This document shows positions 48,950 to 59,966 of a stretch of DNA of 64,000 nucleotides, in pieces (position 1 is the stretch's first letter; every line of letters begins with the position of its first letter). Source of the stretch: Cephalopachus bancanus (Eukaryota > Chordata > Mammalia > Primates > Tarsiidae). Location of the stretch: the NCBI GenBank assembly GCA_027257055.1, contig JAPVLO010000056.1, positions 6,994,501-7,058,500 on the forward strand, written 5' to 3'. The notes beneath the pieces were generated by a model, which saw nothing but the letters and a program-made list of their open reading frames with translations, did no database searches and was not told the origin of the DNA. A program made the translations under genes and the position numbers.

Positions 48950-49190
48950 AACCTTGCAATTAAAGCACAGGCTCTGAAATTTAAAGACCTGGGTGCGAAT
49001 CTTGGTCACACATGACACTGGTTATGAGACTCTGAGAGAGATCGTCAAATTTTTTTTATGTCTCAGTTCCCATATATGCAAAATAGGACTACAAGCATCT
49101 CTACCTTTTAAGGCTTGGGAAGATTAAAAAGTTATACATGAGCAGCCCTTACAACAGGGCCTGATCAATGATAGTGCTTAAACAATGACT
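48950..49190 (+). repeat. MIR element
   Basis: GGGTGCGAATCTTGGTCAC, TATGTCTCAGTTCCC and TACAACAGGGCCTG in MIR order. Confidence 0.8.
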
Positions 49191-49329
49191 TCTAATAATA
49201 TTATCATCCACTCTATTGTAGAATTCTCTGGTGCCATGACAAATGTCCTTATCGATTTAGATTTACTGATACAAAAAGGTGTTCTCATTATACAAGGCAG
49301 GAAAATCAAAGCAGCACATAGGCGGCATC

Positions 49330-49860
49330 CACATATCAAATCATTTTTGAGCACCATCTCTCTGCTAGGTCCACTGTTACAAGTCAGCACCAGGGGACAC
49401 AGCAGATAGCAAGGCAGAGATGATCCCTACTTTCAGAAATCCTAGAGGGTCGTCAGCAGACAGACATTGCAAAAGACGTATACAAATTGGCATGCAATTC
49501 ACATTCTTATAAGAGCCATAGAAGAAAACAGACTGTAATAGAAAAGGCCTTGTAAGAAAGGGCTATTTCTTCTGAAAACTGAAAAATGAGTGGCCTTAGC
49601 CAGGCCAGAGCTGGGAGAAGAATATTCTAAGCTGAGTACACAGCAGTGAATGGGGGCGGGGTGGGAGGAAGGCATCTGGGCAAGTTTAAGGGAGGTGTAG
49701 CAAGGTCAGTATGACTGGATCCCGTTGGATGGGTGGGGGAGTAGAGCAAGGTGAAGTTGGAGGGGTGAGTGAGGGCTGGATTGTGTTCAGCTTCGTGAGA
49801 TGTCAAAAGTTGAATTAAGTAGTCTTGAGTAGTGTCCTCTGACACAATCTCATCATCTGC
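49330..49860. repeat. L2-like LINE 3' region
   Basis: GGGGACACAGCAGATAGCAAG, CTAGAGGGTCGTCAGCAGAC and GAAGAATATTCTAAGC fit ancient LINE text. Confidence 0.5.
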
Positions 49861-50890
49861 CATCTTTGTTTTACTTCCTCAAGATTCAGAACTCCGCGCT
49901 TGAAAATCTGTGGCTGAATTAAAGCCCTGTGTCCCCAGGGAGGAGCCGGGGAGGCCCCCCCTTCAAACTCCACTTCTGCCATAGAAGAGCTGCTGTGTGC
50001 CCTGGGACCCTCCTCCCTGCTGAATCCGGGGAGCCCATGTCAACCTCATCGCCCGTCGGTACTGCCGGCCTCCAGATCGCAGTTGCTGGTGTTACCCTCA
50101 TCGAGGTATTTCTCAAGACTTTGGCAAAGGGGATGTCCTCTGAGCTCTCCTGGGAAACACAGTTAGGGAATGAGAGGGTGAGCTGCACATGATAAATTCC
50201 CTCCAGCATTCCTATCTCTCAGAGTCTTTGGATTCTTTCCTTTACTTGATATCAAGGAATTTATGACATCTCAACTCTGTTTAATGTTGGCCACCACCGA
50301 GTTCAGACTTCTGTCAACCAACTGAACAAACAACAGTGTCTACTCCCAGCTGCTCCAAGCCCGCCACAGAATCCCAGAGTCTCTACTAAGTGCATCCATA
50401 TCAAGGACTTTAACTTGATCTAAAATTATGTGCCTCTGCCCTTAGTCAAGAGCCTGCAGAACCCGTTCCCACACATGTCTCTGTGGTCTTTGAAGATGTA
50501 AATTGGCAAAGTCTCGCAAACCATTTGTGATGTATGCCTTCTGCTCCCAGGTTTGACATTTTACTCCCTCCCCTCCCCCCCAGGGATTCCAGGTCACATA
50601 CTGGAGACAAGGGAGGGACACTGCAGTGCATAGGAAAACAGACTCCTTCTTTCAGTGTAACTCTTTTGGCTAAGAGAGGGGCAGTGTCTCTGGGCAAAAC
50701 GCAAACAAAGGCAACAGTCCAAGGAGGAGGAGTGCCGTGGCTGGCATGGGAAGGTCAGCGGGTTCGCTGAAACTTCTCGTATACTCCCATTTCAAGTCTT
50801 GTCCTATCAGTGCCTTAACTTTCTCCGAGAGGCCCGACAAGGCTGTGCATTCAACTGATGTAATTTTACAAGGCTCAGAGTCCAAGTTCA
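49861..50890. other. No recognised feature
   Basis: Unique, moderately GC-rich sequence. Frames on both strands (49919-50209 and others) lack domains. Confidence 0.45.
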
Positions 50891-50892
50891 GA

Positions 50893-51106
50893 TTTGTTTT
50901 TGTTGTTTAGAGACAAGATCTTGCCCTCTCACCCAGGCTAGAGTGCAGCGGTGTGGTATAGCCCACTCAAACTCCCAGGCTCAAGCGGTCCTCTTGCCTC
51001 TCAGACACCTGAGTAGCTAGGACTACAGGTGCACACCACCACATCTGTCTTTTTTTTATTTTATTTTTTGTAGACATGGGGTCTTGCTATGTCGCTCAGG
51101 CTGGTG
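50893..51106 (-). mobile_element. Alu, 5'-truncated
   Basis: Inverse Alu containing the right monomer and only part of the left monomer. Confidence 0.88.
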
Positions 51107-51840
51107 TCATCATGCTTTTGTCATGATTTCACTCATTCAGAAGTCAAACTTCTGGGCAGAAGCATTCAGTTAGTCACCATGGGTCACATGTCCTCATGCT
51201 ACCAGGGGAGAAGACATCAGAGAAAAGGATAGAATTCCCCTAAGAAATCCAAAAAGAGGTTGGATTTTGGGAAGCCAAAAAGCGACTAACAACCACTATG
51301 TGGGACTGTGTTTTATTTTGGGGTGTTCCATAGTACCATGATGTTGGCAGAGGGGTCTGGAGACCTGACCTTGGTCATCACTCATCTGCATCGTCTCACT
51401 GAGATGTTACGTCCATGTGGTGATCCTGAACGTGGAGCCCACGTCCTCTTGACCACAAAAGCGATGTGCCATGTTCTCCCTGTCTCCCTCCCGCCCCACA
51501 CGCTGGGCTACAAGAAAGCCTCCCAGCCAGCACACATCTGCTTTCCTAGACCAACCTTGTGGCCATTTCTGCACTGGTCTATCTCCTCCATTCACAGACT
51601 CTCTTCAGAAAAGGAGAGCAGGATCTTCCTCACTTCCTCAAACCTGCCTGGAATGTCTGCTGTCCCCTCTCACCTAGGGCTCAGCCGCAGATGGGGCAGG
51701 GTGCAGGGACATTTCTAGGCACCCCACAATGCCTGAGGTCTCCTTGCTTCTCCTGTGACTCTTACTTTCCCAGGTCTGGAGAATCTTTTTTTGGTCGTTA
51801 CTGTTGTTTTGCTTGTTGGACAGTCTGACTTTAAGTTTAT
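51107..51840. other. No recognised feature
   Basis: The frame at 51308-51718 (136 codons) has no domain I recognise and is matched by other long frames here. Not called. Confidence 0.45.
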
Positions 51841-51841
51841 A

Positions 51842-52165
51842 TTTCTTTTTTTCGAGTTGGAGGCTTACTCTGTCACCAAGGCTGCATGCAGTATAGTGGA
51901 TGATCATGGCTCACCACAGCCTCAACCTCCTGGGCTTGGGTGATCCTTCTGCATCAGCTTCCCGAGTAACTGGGATTATAGACACACACCGCCATACCCG
52001 GCTAATTTATTCTGATTTTTTTTTTATCTTGTTATCTTTTTGAAGAGATGAGGTCTCGTTGTGTTGCCCAGGCTGGTCTCAAATGAACTCCTGGGCTCAA
52101 GCAATCCTCCTGCCTCAACTTCCCAAAGTGCTAGGATTATAGCCATGAGTCACCGCAGCCAGCCA
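51842..52165 (-). mobile_element. Alu, full dimer
   Basis: Inverse dimer with the linker expanded to a T-rich stretch. Confidence 0.9.
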
Positions 52166-52206
52166 TACATCTGTATTTCTAAATCTAATGTGTATGCCCT
52201 GACTTA

Positions 52207-53148
52207 TGAGGTGTGGCAATTAAGTTCATGAACTTGCCACTGTGCACTTATGTTGGCAGCATTATGCAAACAACTTGGTAAGGTTTCATGATCTTGGTAT
52301 ATGAGTGTCTCACAGCTGTGTTCATGTCGGCTTGTGGCAGTGTCTTGCTGAGTGGTGTTCATTATTGTTGCATGTTTTTGTGTACCATCGCGAGACTGTC
52401 AGAGCTTGGATTAGAGCAACAAACAAGCATTACATTTCTTGTTAAACTTGGCAAGAGTGGAAGTGAAATCAGGGACATGTTAATCCAAGTTTATGGGGAT
52501 AATGCTATGAAGAAAACAGCAGTGTGCCAATAAATTGCATGTTTTTCTGAGAGGAGAGAAAGCGTCACTGATGAAGAGAGTTAAGGACAGTCAGTAACGA
52601 GCAGACTGACGAAAACATTGCAAAAATTCATCGAATTGTGCATCAGAGTCATTGACTGACTGTGAGAAGCATAGCAGACGAAATAAACATCAATGGAGAA
52701 CAGTTACAAACATCCTGACAATCTAAGCATGAGAAAGGTATGGGCAAAAATGGTCTTGAAGGAGCTCCTGCATCACAGCAATGCACCAGCTCACACAGCA
52801 CTCTCTGTGAGAGAGTTTCTAGCGAGTAAACAAGTAACTGTATTGGAACACCCTCCATATTCACCTGATCTGGCCACCAGTGACTTTTTTTCTTTATCTG
52901 AAGATAAAGGAAATATTGAAAGGAAGACATTTTGATGACATTCAGGACATCAGGGATAATATGATGACAGCTCTGCTGGCCATTCCAGAGAAAGAGTTCC
53001 AAAATTGCTTTGTCAGGTGGACTAGATGCTGGTATCAATGCATAGCTTCCCAAGGGGAATACTTTGAAGGTGACTGTAGTGATATTCAGCAATGAGGTAT
53101 GTAGCACTTTCTCTGGGATGAGTTCATGAACTTATTTGTCAGACCTCA
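52207..53148 (+). mobile_element. Mariner, both terminal repeats intact, internally deleted
   Basis: A TA dinucleotide flanks both ends (52205-52206 and 53149-53150). The 28-bp terminal repeats agree at 25 positions (TGAGGT...TAAGTTCATGAACT). Full-length mariners are about 1.3 kb; this is 942 bp because the middle of the transposase gene is missing near 52735. Confidence 0.9.
52395..53095 (+). pseudogene. Mariner transposase pseudogene
   Basis: The N-terminal helix-turn-helix part is readable (Ile-Thr-Phe-Leu-Val-Lys-Leu-Gly-Lys-Ser-Gly), with a stop near 52532. The catalytic domain resumes with His-His-Ser-Asn-Ala-Pro-Ala-His, where mariners have His-His-Asp-Asn, so one catalytic Asp is lost. 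It continues with Pro-Pro-Tyr-Ser-Pro-Asp-Leu and ends at TGA near 53095. The first catalytic Asp block (Gly-Asp-Glu-Thr-Trp) lies in the deleted part. Confidence 0.85.
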
Positions 53149-53409
53149 TAGGCTTTTGAAACTCAGAAGCCGTAAAGTTGACCCTTTGTTTTCTGCATTC
53201 TGCTTGACCATCCCTCTCCTGGGGCAGAAAACAGGACACACAAATGGTTCATCAAAAATAGAGGAAAGTTTATTACAGGATAACAGGAAATACTGAGAAG
53301 AAAAAAGTTAATATAAATATAAGGATTATCCTGCAACATTACTGTTTTTGCTTATGTGTACAAGGGGAGACCCCCCCAAAATGGAATTTATTATTAAAAA
53401 TTGTGTATT

Positions 53410-53615
53410 CAGAAACAGAGACCTGAGTATCACATGTCCTCACTCATAAGCGGACCTTGAACAATTATCGTAATGCTACAAGAAAGGGATTGGCAGTAGT
53501 GGGAGTCTGCCTGGGGAAGGCGGGGCACACCTCATCAACAAGGGTACCTGCATCATGGACATTTATATACCTAACCCTGAATTGTACCCCACATCTTTAA
53601 AATAAAAAAAAATTT
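53410..53615 (+). mobile_element. Short young L1 3' end inside the mariner
   Basis: About 206 bases of the L1 3' UTR, with TSD AATTGTGTATT at 53399-53409 and 53616-53626. It dates the mariner as older than this L1. Confidence 0.92.
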
Positions 53616-53639
53616 AATTGTGTATTTATTTGTATATGT

Positions 53640-54085
53640 TCAAACATTAATCACCTTCAGAGTACTCTCCGTTTGATGCAATACACCTATGGAAACACTT
53701 TTTCCACTGCTCAAAACAGTTTTTAAACTGTTTGGATGCCTTTTAGTGCTTCTGCCATTTTTGTTTCACCTCTTCCACATAAGCAAAATGTTTCCCTTTG
53801 AGGACTTTTTTCATCCAGAGAAACAAAAAGTTTCTCAGGGCAAGATCTGGTGAATAGGGGGAATGGGGCAGGGAAGCAGCTGTTTTGGTCAAAAACTACT
53901 GAACCCTCAGCTCGGTGTGGACTGGGACATTGTCACAACCGAAGAACCAGTCACCTATTTGCCACAACTCAGGACATTTCTTCTGCAAATCATGATGCAA
54001 CCTTCTCAAAACTTCCAGACACAAACTTTGGTTGACTGTTTCATCTGGAGGAACAGATTCCAAGTGTACTACAAAGAGGCCCATC
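53640..54085 (-). pseudogene. Mariner transposase pseudogene
   Basis: The minus strand reads Val-Asn-Gln-Ser-Leu-Cys-Leu-Glu-Val-Leu-Arg-Arg-Leu ... near 53896-54084, then the C-terminal Gly-Glu-Tyr-like end near 53650. Frames are broken. Confidence 0.7.
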
Positions 54086-54179
54086 CTCCAAAAGATAATT
54101 CTGGGTTTTATTTTCTTTTGGGATCCCTCCCATATTTTATTTTTTATTAATTAAATCAGATTGTAGTGTAGTTTAAAAA

Positions 54180-54345
54180 ACAAAATCAGCTAGCGAGGTA
54201 GTGAGATCTCCATCAGAGGAGGTATCCAAACAGAGGCAGGATGGGCATCTATTAAGGATATAGCAAAAGGAAATTCTCCACTGGTGGGAAGTAGGATGAG
54301 ATGATATTTAAGGTCTACTTTAAAGCTAACATGTAATGCTTTATT
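54180..54345 (+). repeat. L2/CR1-type LINE 3' end
   Basis: GAGATCTCCATCAGAGGAGG, AAACAGAGGCAGGATGGGC and GGATGAGATGATATTTAAGG follow the well-known 3' tail of CR1/L2 elements. Confidence 0.6.
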
Positions 54346-54755
54346 TTTTTATTACATTTTTTTCTTTACTCCACAGACTTTGGCATCATAATGGGAATAT
54401 TTTGAGTCCCTAGTAATTATAAAAATGTTAAATGGCCTCCCTGGTTTCTAATAAATCAGTCAACATTTTTTATAGAACTTGTTCTGAATGCCCAAGATTG
54501 GCTATTTCTAATTCCATTGGTTCTATTGACTTTGTAACAACTCTTTCTGTTACAAGGGCTTTATTGTTCTTTTCCATTTCTTCTGGGCTTTGCCCCATAA
54601 ATCTTCTATGGAGTGGGTGTTTGCTTATTTTTCCCAGATGAGGAGGAAAAGGCATTGCTCTCCCCGTCTGGAGAAAGCATCTTTAAAAACACGAAAGAAA
54701 TCTTGGACTTGAAGAAAAGGAACATGCATGTCAGTCCTAGACATGGATATTTCTA
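54346..54755. other. No recognised feature
   Basis: A 61-codon minus-strand frame at 54470-54655 reads like real protein in composition, but I recognise no family. Could be the remnant of a retroelement or processed pseudogene. Confidence 0.3.
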
Positions 54756-54845
54756 GTTATGGGAACCAGAGAAGTTCTTGAATCTCTCTGAGCTTCAGTT
54801 TCTTATATGCAAAGTGAAAAGGGACAGTCCCTGCTATATCAACAC
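54756..54845 (+). repeat. MIR fragment
   Basis: TGAATCTCTCTGAGCTTCAG then GCAAAGTGAAAAGGGACAG. Confidence 0.6.
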
Positions 54846-55465
54846 AATCAACATTAAGCAAAAAGGACGAGTGGAGGTGTGGTTTGATCCTGAGGTCACA
54901 GTGCCGTGGCTCCAGCTCCCTTTCTCTGCATCCTCTCTGCTCCAGCCTTCTGACGGGCCAGCTCCCTGCCTCACGCCTCATGTCCCTCCCATGGCTGCCT
55001 CCTCTCGTGGTAGCAGTAACAACAGAAGTATTTTCAGGCCTCTCCTCCACCCGCTCCACCCTCCAAAGGAAAAAGACTGGTCTTTTCCAGTAGGGACCAT
55101 AGATGAAAGTGGAAACTTCTTTCCTGGAAGTTCCAGCCACTGTCTCCTCACACATCAGCCAAACTAGGTCATATGACAATCCTGAAAAATCCTTGCGGCC
55201 CAGAGTGGTTGAGCTGAGCAGCTGAAACCAACCAAAGCTTCTGGCGATAAGGCAGAGACCACGCCACCCAGGGAGGGGAGAAGCCTAGGACTCCCCTCCA
55301 TGTGAAGGCCTGGGTGCTATTTCTGGGCGAAAGAGATGGACACATGGAGGCTGGGGAAGCATCCACCAAGGAGCCCATATTCCTACACCTCTCGCCAAGT
55401 TAATATAGCAATCACATGAGAATGTGAAATGACAGTGCCTTGTACTATAGAACACTGGACACTGA
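54846..55465. other. No recognised feature
   Basis: Moderately GC-rich unique sequence. The opposing frames at 54757-55179 (minus) and 54778-55167 (plus) cover each other and have no domains. Confidence 0.4.
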
Positions 55466-55595
55466 TATGCAGAGTGGCATCAGAGCACTGATTTGATTTC
55501 CTGCCCTATAGCTTTTGACAATTTACAGAACTCCGAGCCTTGGTTTCCCCATCTATAAAATGAGGATGTCATCTAATATTGGAACATGCTCACAC
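55466..55595 (+). repeat. MIR fragment
   Basis: CCTTGGTTTCCCCATCTATA then AAATGAGGATGTCATC. Confidence 0.7.
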
Positions 55596-56185
55596 ATATA
55601 TATTTATTGTAAATTGCTTTTAGCTGAATCCATGCTAGAATTGAGTCAGCTCTCATAAAACCAGTTTGAGATGGTCATTGTGGAGGTCTTGTTTGCAACC
55701 TTGAGAAAACCACCCCTGGGCCCATCAACGAGTTTTGAGTAACCATGCTGCTAAAATTTCAGATGGAAGGAATGCTTTGTGAACCAAATTCTTAGTAGCA
55801 TATAGAAAATCAAATTCATCTGTGCATAAGTCATCATGCCCTGAACCCTTAATCTCCATATCTCTCATGCAGAAAGATTAATCTTAGAAGGAATAACTGA
55901 CAACCCATTGCCTCAGGCTGCAGAGAAAATGAAAATGTCCTCCACAAATGTGATTCATATTAACAATACTCATGGATGTTCTATGCTATCCGGTCTTGTT
56001 CGAACAAAAGGGACTTGGTCAACTCTTCTGTTGGAGGGTACAATTTTTTTTCTTTGTTTCTTATTGTATTACTCTTAGAATTGTGGGATGATAAAAAGAG
56101 GCCTGTCTCTTGCTAACACTGTCTTAACTATGAACCAGGCATTCCTAAGGAGTAGCATGGCTCGGAGGGATTTTGTCAGATTGTC
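55596..56185. other. No recognised feature
   Basis: Unique AT-rich sequence without supported ORFs. Confidence 0.45.
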
Positions 56186-56330
56186 CTGTGACCAGATTCT
56201 GACTCAACTATTTATTTAATCTCTCCAAGCATTCTCATGAGGAAAGCTGGGGTGACAACAGTACCCACCTCATTATAAGAAATAAGTGAGATAATGTTAT
56301 GTCAAGTGCTTACAAGAAAGCTCAACACTT
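56186..56330 (+). repeat. MIR fragment
   Basis: AATCTCTCCAAGCATTCTC ... AGTACCCACCTCATTATAAG. Confidence 0.6.
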
Positions 56331-56872
56331 TTGATACATGTGTGCCATTACTGTATTTGGGTTTCTGAGAAAGTGTATATTGGAAAAGTACCAGGCTAGG
56401 TTAATGCATATCCTGGTTTTAGACCTTGTTCCATCGTGGCTTGGATGTCCCAATAGATGAGGGACCTGGAACAAGAGGATGAGTGGGGGGGCGGTCTGTG
56501 ACTCATGGCGAACCCCCTTCTCTTCCTACACTCAACTCAACTTTGCCTTCCAGTTGGGAGGCAAAATAGACAACTGCAGCGAAGTCTGCCACCGCCATCG
56601 GAAGTGCAAGCCATGAAGGCAGACTGGGGCCATTTGGGCAGGAACTTCAGGGTGCCTGGAACCAATCGCGTGGCCCACAAAGGAGAGTGAAAGACCTGTG
56701 GTCACTCCCCCAAGTCCCATGGACATCCCAGCCTCTGAGAGAGTACAGCCATGGAAAAGCCAAGGAAAGGACCCTCGAAAACATGGAACTCAGAAGAACC
56801 TCAGTTGCCTAGATATAAGAGTGGTACTGATTTCATCTCTCGGAAAATTGTCCTTTAGAAAATGAGTGCTTG
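56331..56872. other. No recognised feature
   Basis: Unique sequence. Short frames near 56505-56726 run on both strands and lack domains. Confidence 0.45.
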
Positions 56873-56932
56873 GGATATATATATATATATATACATATAC
56901 ACACATATATGTATACATAAACACACACACCT
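56873..56932. repeat. (TA)n/(CA)n mixed microsatellite
   Basis: TA repeats turning into ACATATACACACA-type sequence. Confidence 0.9.
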
Positions 56933-56939
56933 TTATGGA

Positions 56940-57365
56940 GATTGTTAGCATACCATGCAATTCACCCATTTGTTTATTTATTTATTTTGGGTCAGAGTCT
57001 CATTCTGTCACCCAGACTGGAATGCAGTGGCACAATTATAGTTCACTGCAGCCTTGACCTCTTAGGCTCAGGCAATCCTTCTGCCTCAGTCTTCTGAGTA
57101 GCTGAGACCACAGATGTGCATCACTACCCTCAGCTAATTTTTAAATCTTTTTTGTAGAGACGAGAGCTCGCTATGCTGCCCAGGCTGGTCTCAAACTCCT
57201 GGACTCAAGCAATCCTCCTGACTCAGCCTCCCAAAGTGTTGGGATTACCGACCTGAGCCACTGCATTCGCCCCCATCCATTTAAAGTGTATACTCCAAAG
57301 GCTTTCAGTGTTATTCACAGAATTGCACAACCCACACCACACTTGACAAATATAGCACAGAGGAG
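56940..57365. repeat. Old LINE fragment, split by an Alu
   Basis: ATACCATGCAATTCACCCA on the left and CATTTAAAGTGTATACTCC ... TTATTCACAGAATTGCACAA on the right form one familiar old-LINE phrase interrupted by the Alu. Confidence 0.5.
56967..57272 (-). mobile_element. Alu, full dimer
   Basis: Inverse dimer with TTTATTTATTTATTTT at its tail end. Confidence 0.9.
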
Positions 57366-58023
57366 CTGGAGAAGAGGACAGAAACTGGTTTTTCCTCGGG
57401 GCATCCTTCTCCTTTGTATCTGCAGTGCACTGAGATTGATTCTAGTGTTTAAAGATATAAATTTCTGGTAACACATGACTGCGTAACTTCATTCGGATTC
57501 AATTAAGAAGCAGTGAGCTTTTCCCAAACTGAACCAAAAACAGCCTCCAAAATTGTATTTTGCTAAGGGATCTTCAAGGGAAATCTTGTCAACATAAGAT
57601 GTTCACTTTATACACTGAGGTCAGAACCAAACCTCCAAGACAGATACAGCCTTACTTTACATGGAATGCAGATGGGGCATTTTTTGCTGTGTCTGGGCTT
57701 TGGCAGGCCCTGTCTGCCTGTGACTAAGAGTCAGGTCCATCAGTCATCTGCAGTTGCATTCTCCTCGGTTCTTTTAATAATGCATTTTATCAGTTAAAAT
57801 AATAACCAAAAAACTGGCATTACCACAATAGCACACCACTACCCTTTGCTATCTAAGTTGGGATAGTACATTTGGAAAGTGGGGAATATCACATTAGCCA
57901 AATCTATTTGGCTGCTGAGTTTCTGACATCAAGTAGGCAGAGTTTGGATGACAAAGAATTCATCCTAAAATACATCTGAGTTGATTCCATTCTAGAGTAG
58001 CAAGGACAACTAGGTATTTATTT
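57366..58023. other. No recognised feature
   Basis: Repeat-free AT-rich sequence; possibly conserved non-coding DNA, but nothing specific is visible. Confidence 0.4.
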
Positions 58024-58038
58024 AAAATTTATATTTAT

Positions 58039-58487
58039 GTGGTACATATACACAGTGGAATACTATGCAATCATAAAGAAGAACAAACATATGGACTTTG
58101 CAGCAACTTGGATGGATCTAGAGTCTATCATACTCAGTGATCTATCACAGAAACAAAGAACAGAGCACCATATGTTCTCACTCATAAGCAGAACTTGAAC
58201 ATAAAAATTATTATAATACTGTAAGAAAGGGATTGGCAGTAGTGGGCAACTGCCGGAGGGTGGGGTGGGATTGGCAGTTGAGGAAAACTGCCAGGGGAGA
58301 GAGGGGCACACCTCATCAGCAAGGGTACCTGCGTAATGAACATTTGTATACCTAACCCCGAATTGTACCCCACATCTTTAAAATACAGAAAAAAAAAATT
58401 TTTCCCCCAGAAAACTCACCATGAGAGAAAGAAGTTAGTAGGAACTATACAATGTAAATAAAATTTAAGAAATCTAATTAAAAAAAT
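58039..58487 (+). mobile_element. Young L1 3' end with a transduced 3' flank
   Basis: Perfect 15-bp TSD AAAATTTATATTTAT at 58024-58038 and 58488-58502. Bases 58039-58398 are the L1 ORF2 end, 3' UTR and A tail. Bases 58399-58487 are non-L1 sequence with its own AATAAA (58457-58462) and A-rich end. That is the classic mark of read-through transcription of the source L1 and co-insertion of its downstream flank. Confidence 0.88.
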
Positions 58488-58502
58488 AAAATTTATATTT
58501 AT

Positions 58503-59675
58503 ATACTTCTGTACTGAACTATTATGGACCTTGTAAAACTCACACAAAATAGTCATTTTTAATAGAAATAACTGCAATAGAAGTTCTCATTATGATGCTA
58601 GATCCCTTGGGGGACTTGTCCCTGCCTTGAAGATCATTCTGGCTGGTTGAGAATCAAGAGTGACCAAGGGTCACCATGCAGAATGCAGATCAAACAGCCC
58701 AATTTATCTCAGAGAGTCTCAGAGCAGTTCTCTGCTCGCATATATATTCACAGCTATTAGCATGGCTAATGCTTGGGTTGACTGCCTTTTCTTCATGCAG
58801 CTTCATTTGATCACTTTATATGTTTTGATGGTATTAGCAAATTTGTAATAGCTTCTCCCTTCTCTGCTTCACAGTAGAACAAACGTTAGTGCATTAAATG
58901 GGCAGTTTATGATTTCTCCTTAAAACAGAATCCTAATTGTGTTTAACACCACCTTCTCCCTGAGTGGTTTTTCATAATAATGGCCAAGATGCCAAAAGGT
59001 TTCTGTCCTTCAAGAAGTGACAGTCGAAAGCTGGCCCCTCCTGGCCTCACACTGAATTCCAAATAAGCATCCGGCCTTTTCTGACCCAGAGAGAGGCATT
59101 CAGGTCTTTACCCATGAACTAGTTGTTGATGTATTTGAGACTTTCAATTTAACTTAATCAGTATTTCTGAAAACTTACCATTTGCAAGATTCGGTAGACT
59201 GTTTGAGCCTGAGTTTCCAATTTATGTTAGTACTGGGTTAGTGGAAGCATTATATATGTGAAAAGTGGCTTAATGTAGAAGAATCAGGTCTTCAAATAAC
59301 ATTGATGTGTTTCATTTCATCTTTATACCTGGCTGTCATGAAAGGAAAAGTAGCTTGTCTGTTGTAATGGTCTTCAGATGATTTTTTATGAGCACGAGAT
59401 CCTTTAAGGTTGTACATGAAACCATTGTGTGTAAGAGAGAGGAGAGTTCTCTGGTCAGTAGAGGCAGGATCCCAGGTCCCAGGCATAGGCCTACTCTTCA
59501 CAAAGGAAATGAGCTGGGTGGGAAAGATTGAAGCTCATGTACTAAATCTTAGCTCTGCAAGAAATGATATGAAGGTATCACTTTGAGCAGGATACTCAAC
59601 TCCTCTGTACCTCTGCTTAAAGAGGAAACCACCTAAAATGTTTTACAAATTAAAAAGGTTGTTTTTTTTTTTTTT
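58503..59675. other. No recognised feature
   Basis: Mostly unique sequence without a supported ORF. Confidence 0.45.
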
Positions 59676-59690
59676 AAGAACCAACAGTAT

Positions 59691-59952
59691 ATGGCAGGGC
59701 ATGGTGACTCACGCCTATAAGCCCGGCACTTTGGGAAGCCGAGGTGAGAGGATTGCCTGAGTCCATGAATTCAAGACCAGCCTGGGCAACTTGGCGAGAC
59801 CTCATCTCTACAATAAATCAAGAAAAATTAGCCAGGCATGATGGCACATGCCTGTAGTTCCAGCTACTTGGAAGGTTGAGGTGGAAGGATTGCCTGAGCC
59901 CAGCAGGTCGAGGCTGCGGTGGTGGGAAAGTGAGACTCCAACTCAAAAAAAA
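59691..59952 (+). mobile_element. Alu with a shortened right monomer
   Basis: TSD AGAACCAACAGTAT (14 bp, perfect) at 59677-59690 and 59953-59966. The right monomer jumps from GAGGCTGCGGTGG to GGGAAAGTGAGACTCC, a deletion of about 35 bases. Confidence 0.93.
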
Positions 59953-59966
59953 AGAACCAACAGTAT

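Larger units (their letters stand above)
53361..54132 (-). mobile_element. Mariner, minus strand, split by an L1
   Basis: Ends GGGGAGACCCCCCCAAAATGG at left and, inverted, TGGGAGGGATCCCAAAAG at right, with TA outside both. The minus strand holds a decayed transposase with middle deleted. Same family as the elements at 63 kb and 15 kb. Confidence 0.8.

Noticed and set aside
52649..53107. 152-codon minus-strand ORF
   Set aside because: Antisense shadow of the mariner transposase remnant on the plus strand.
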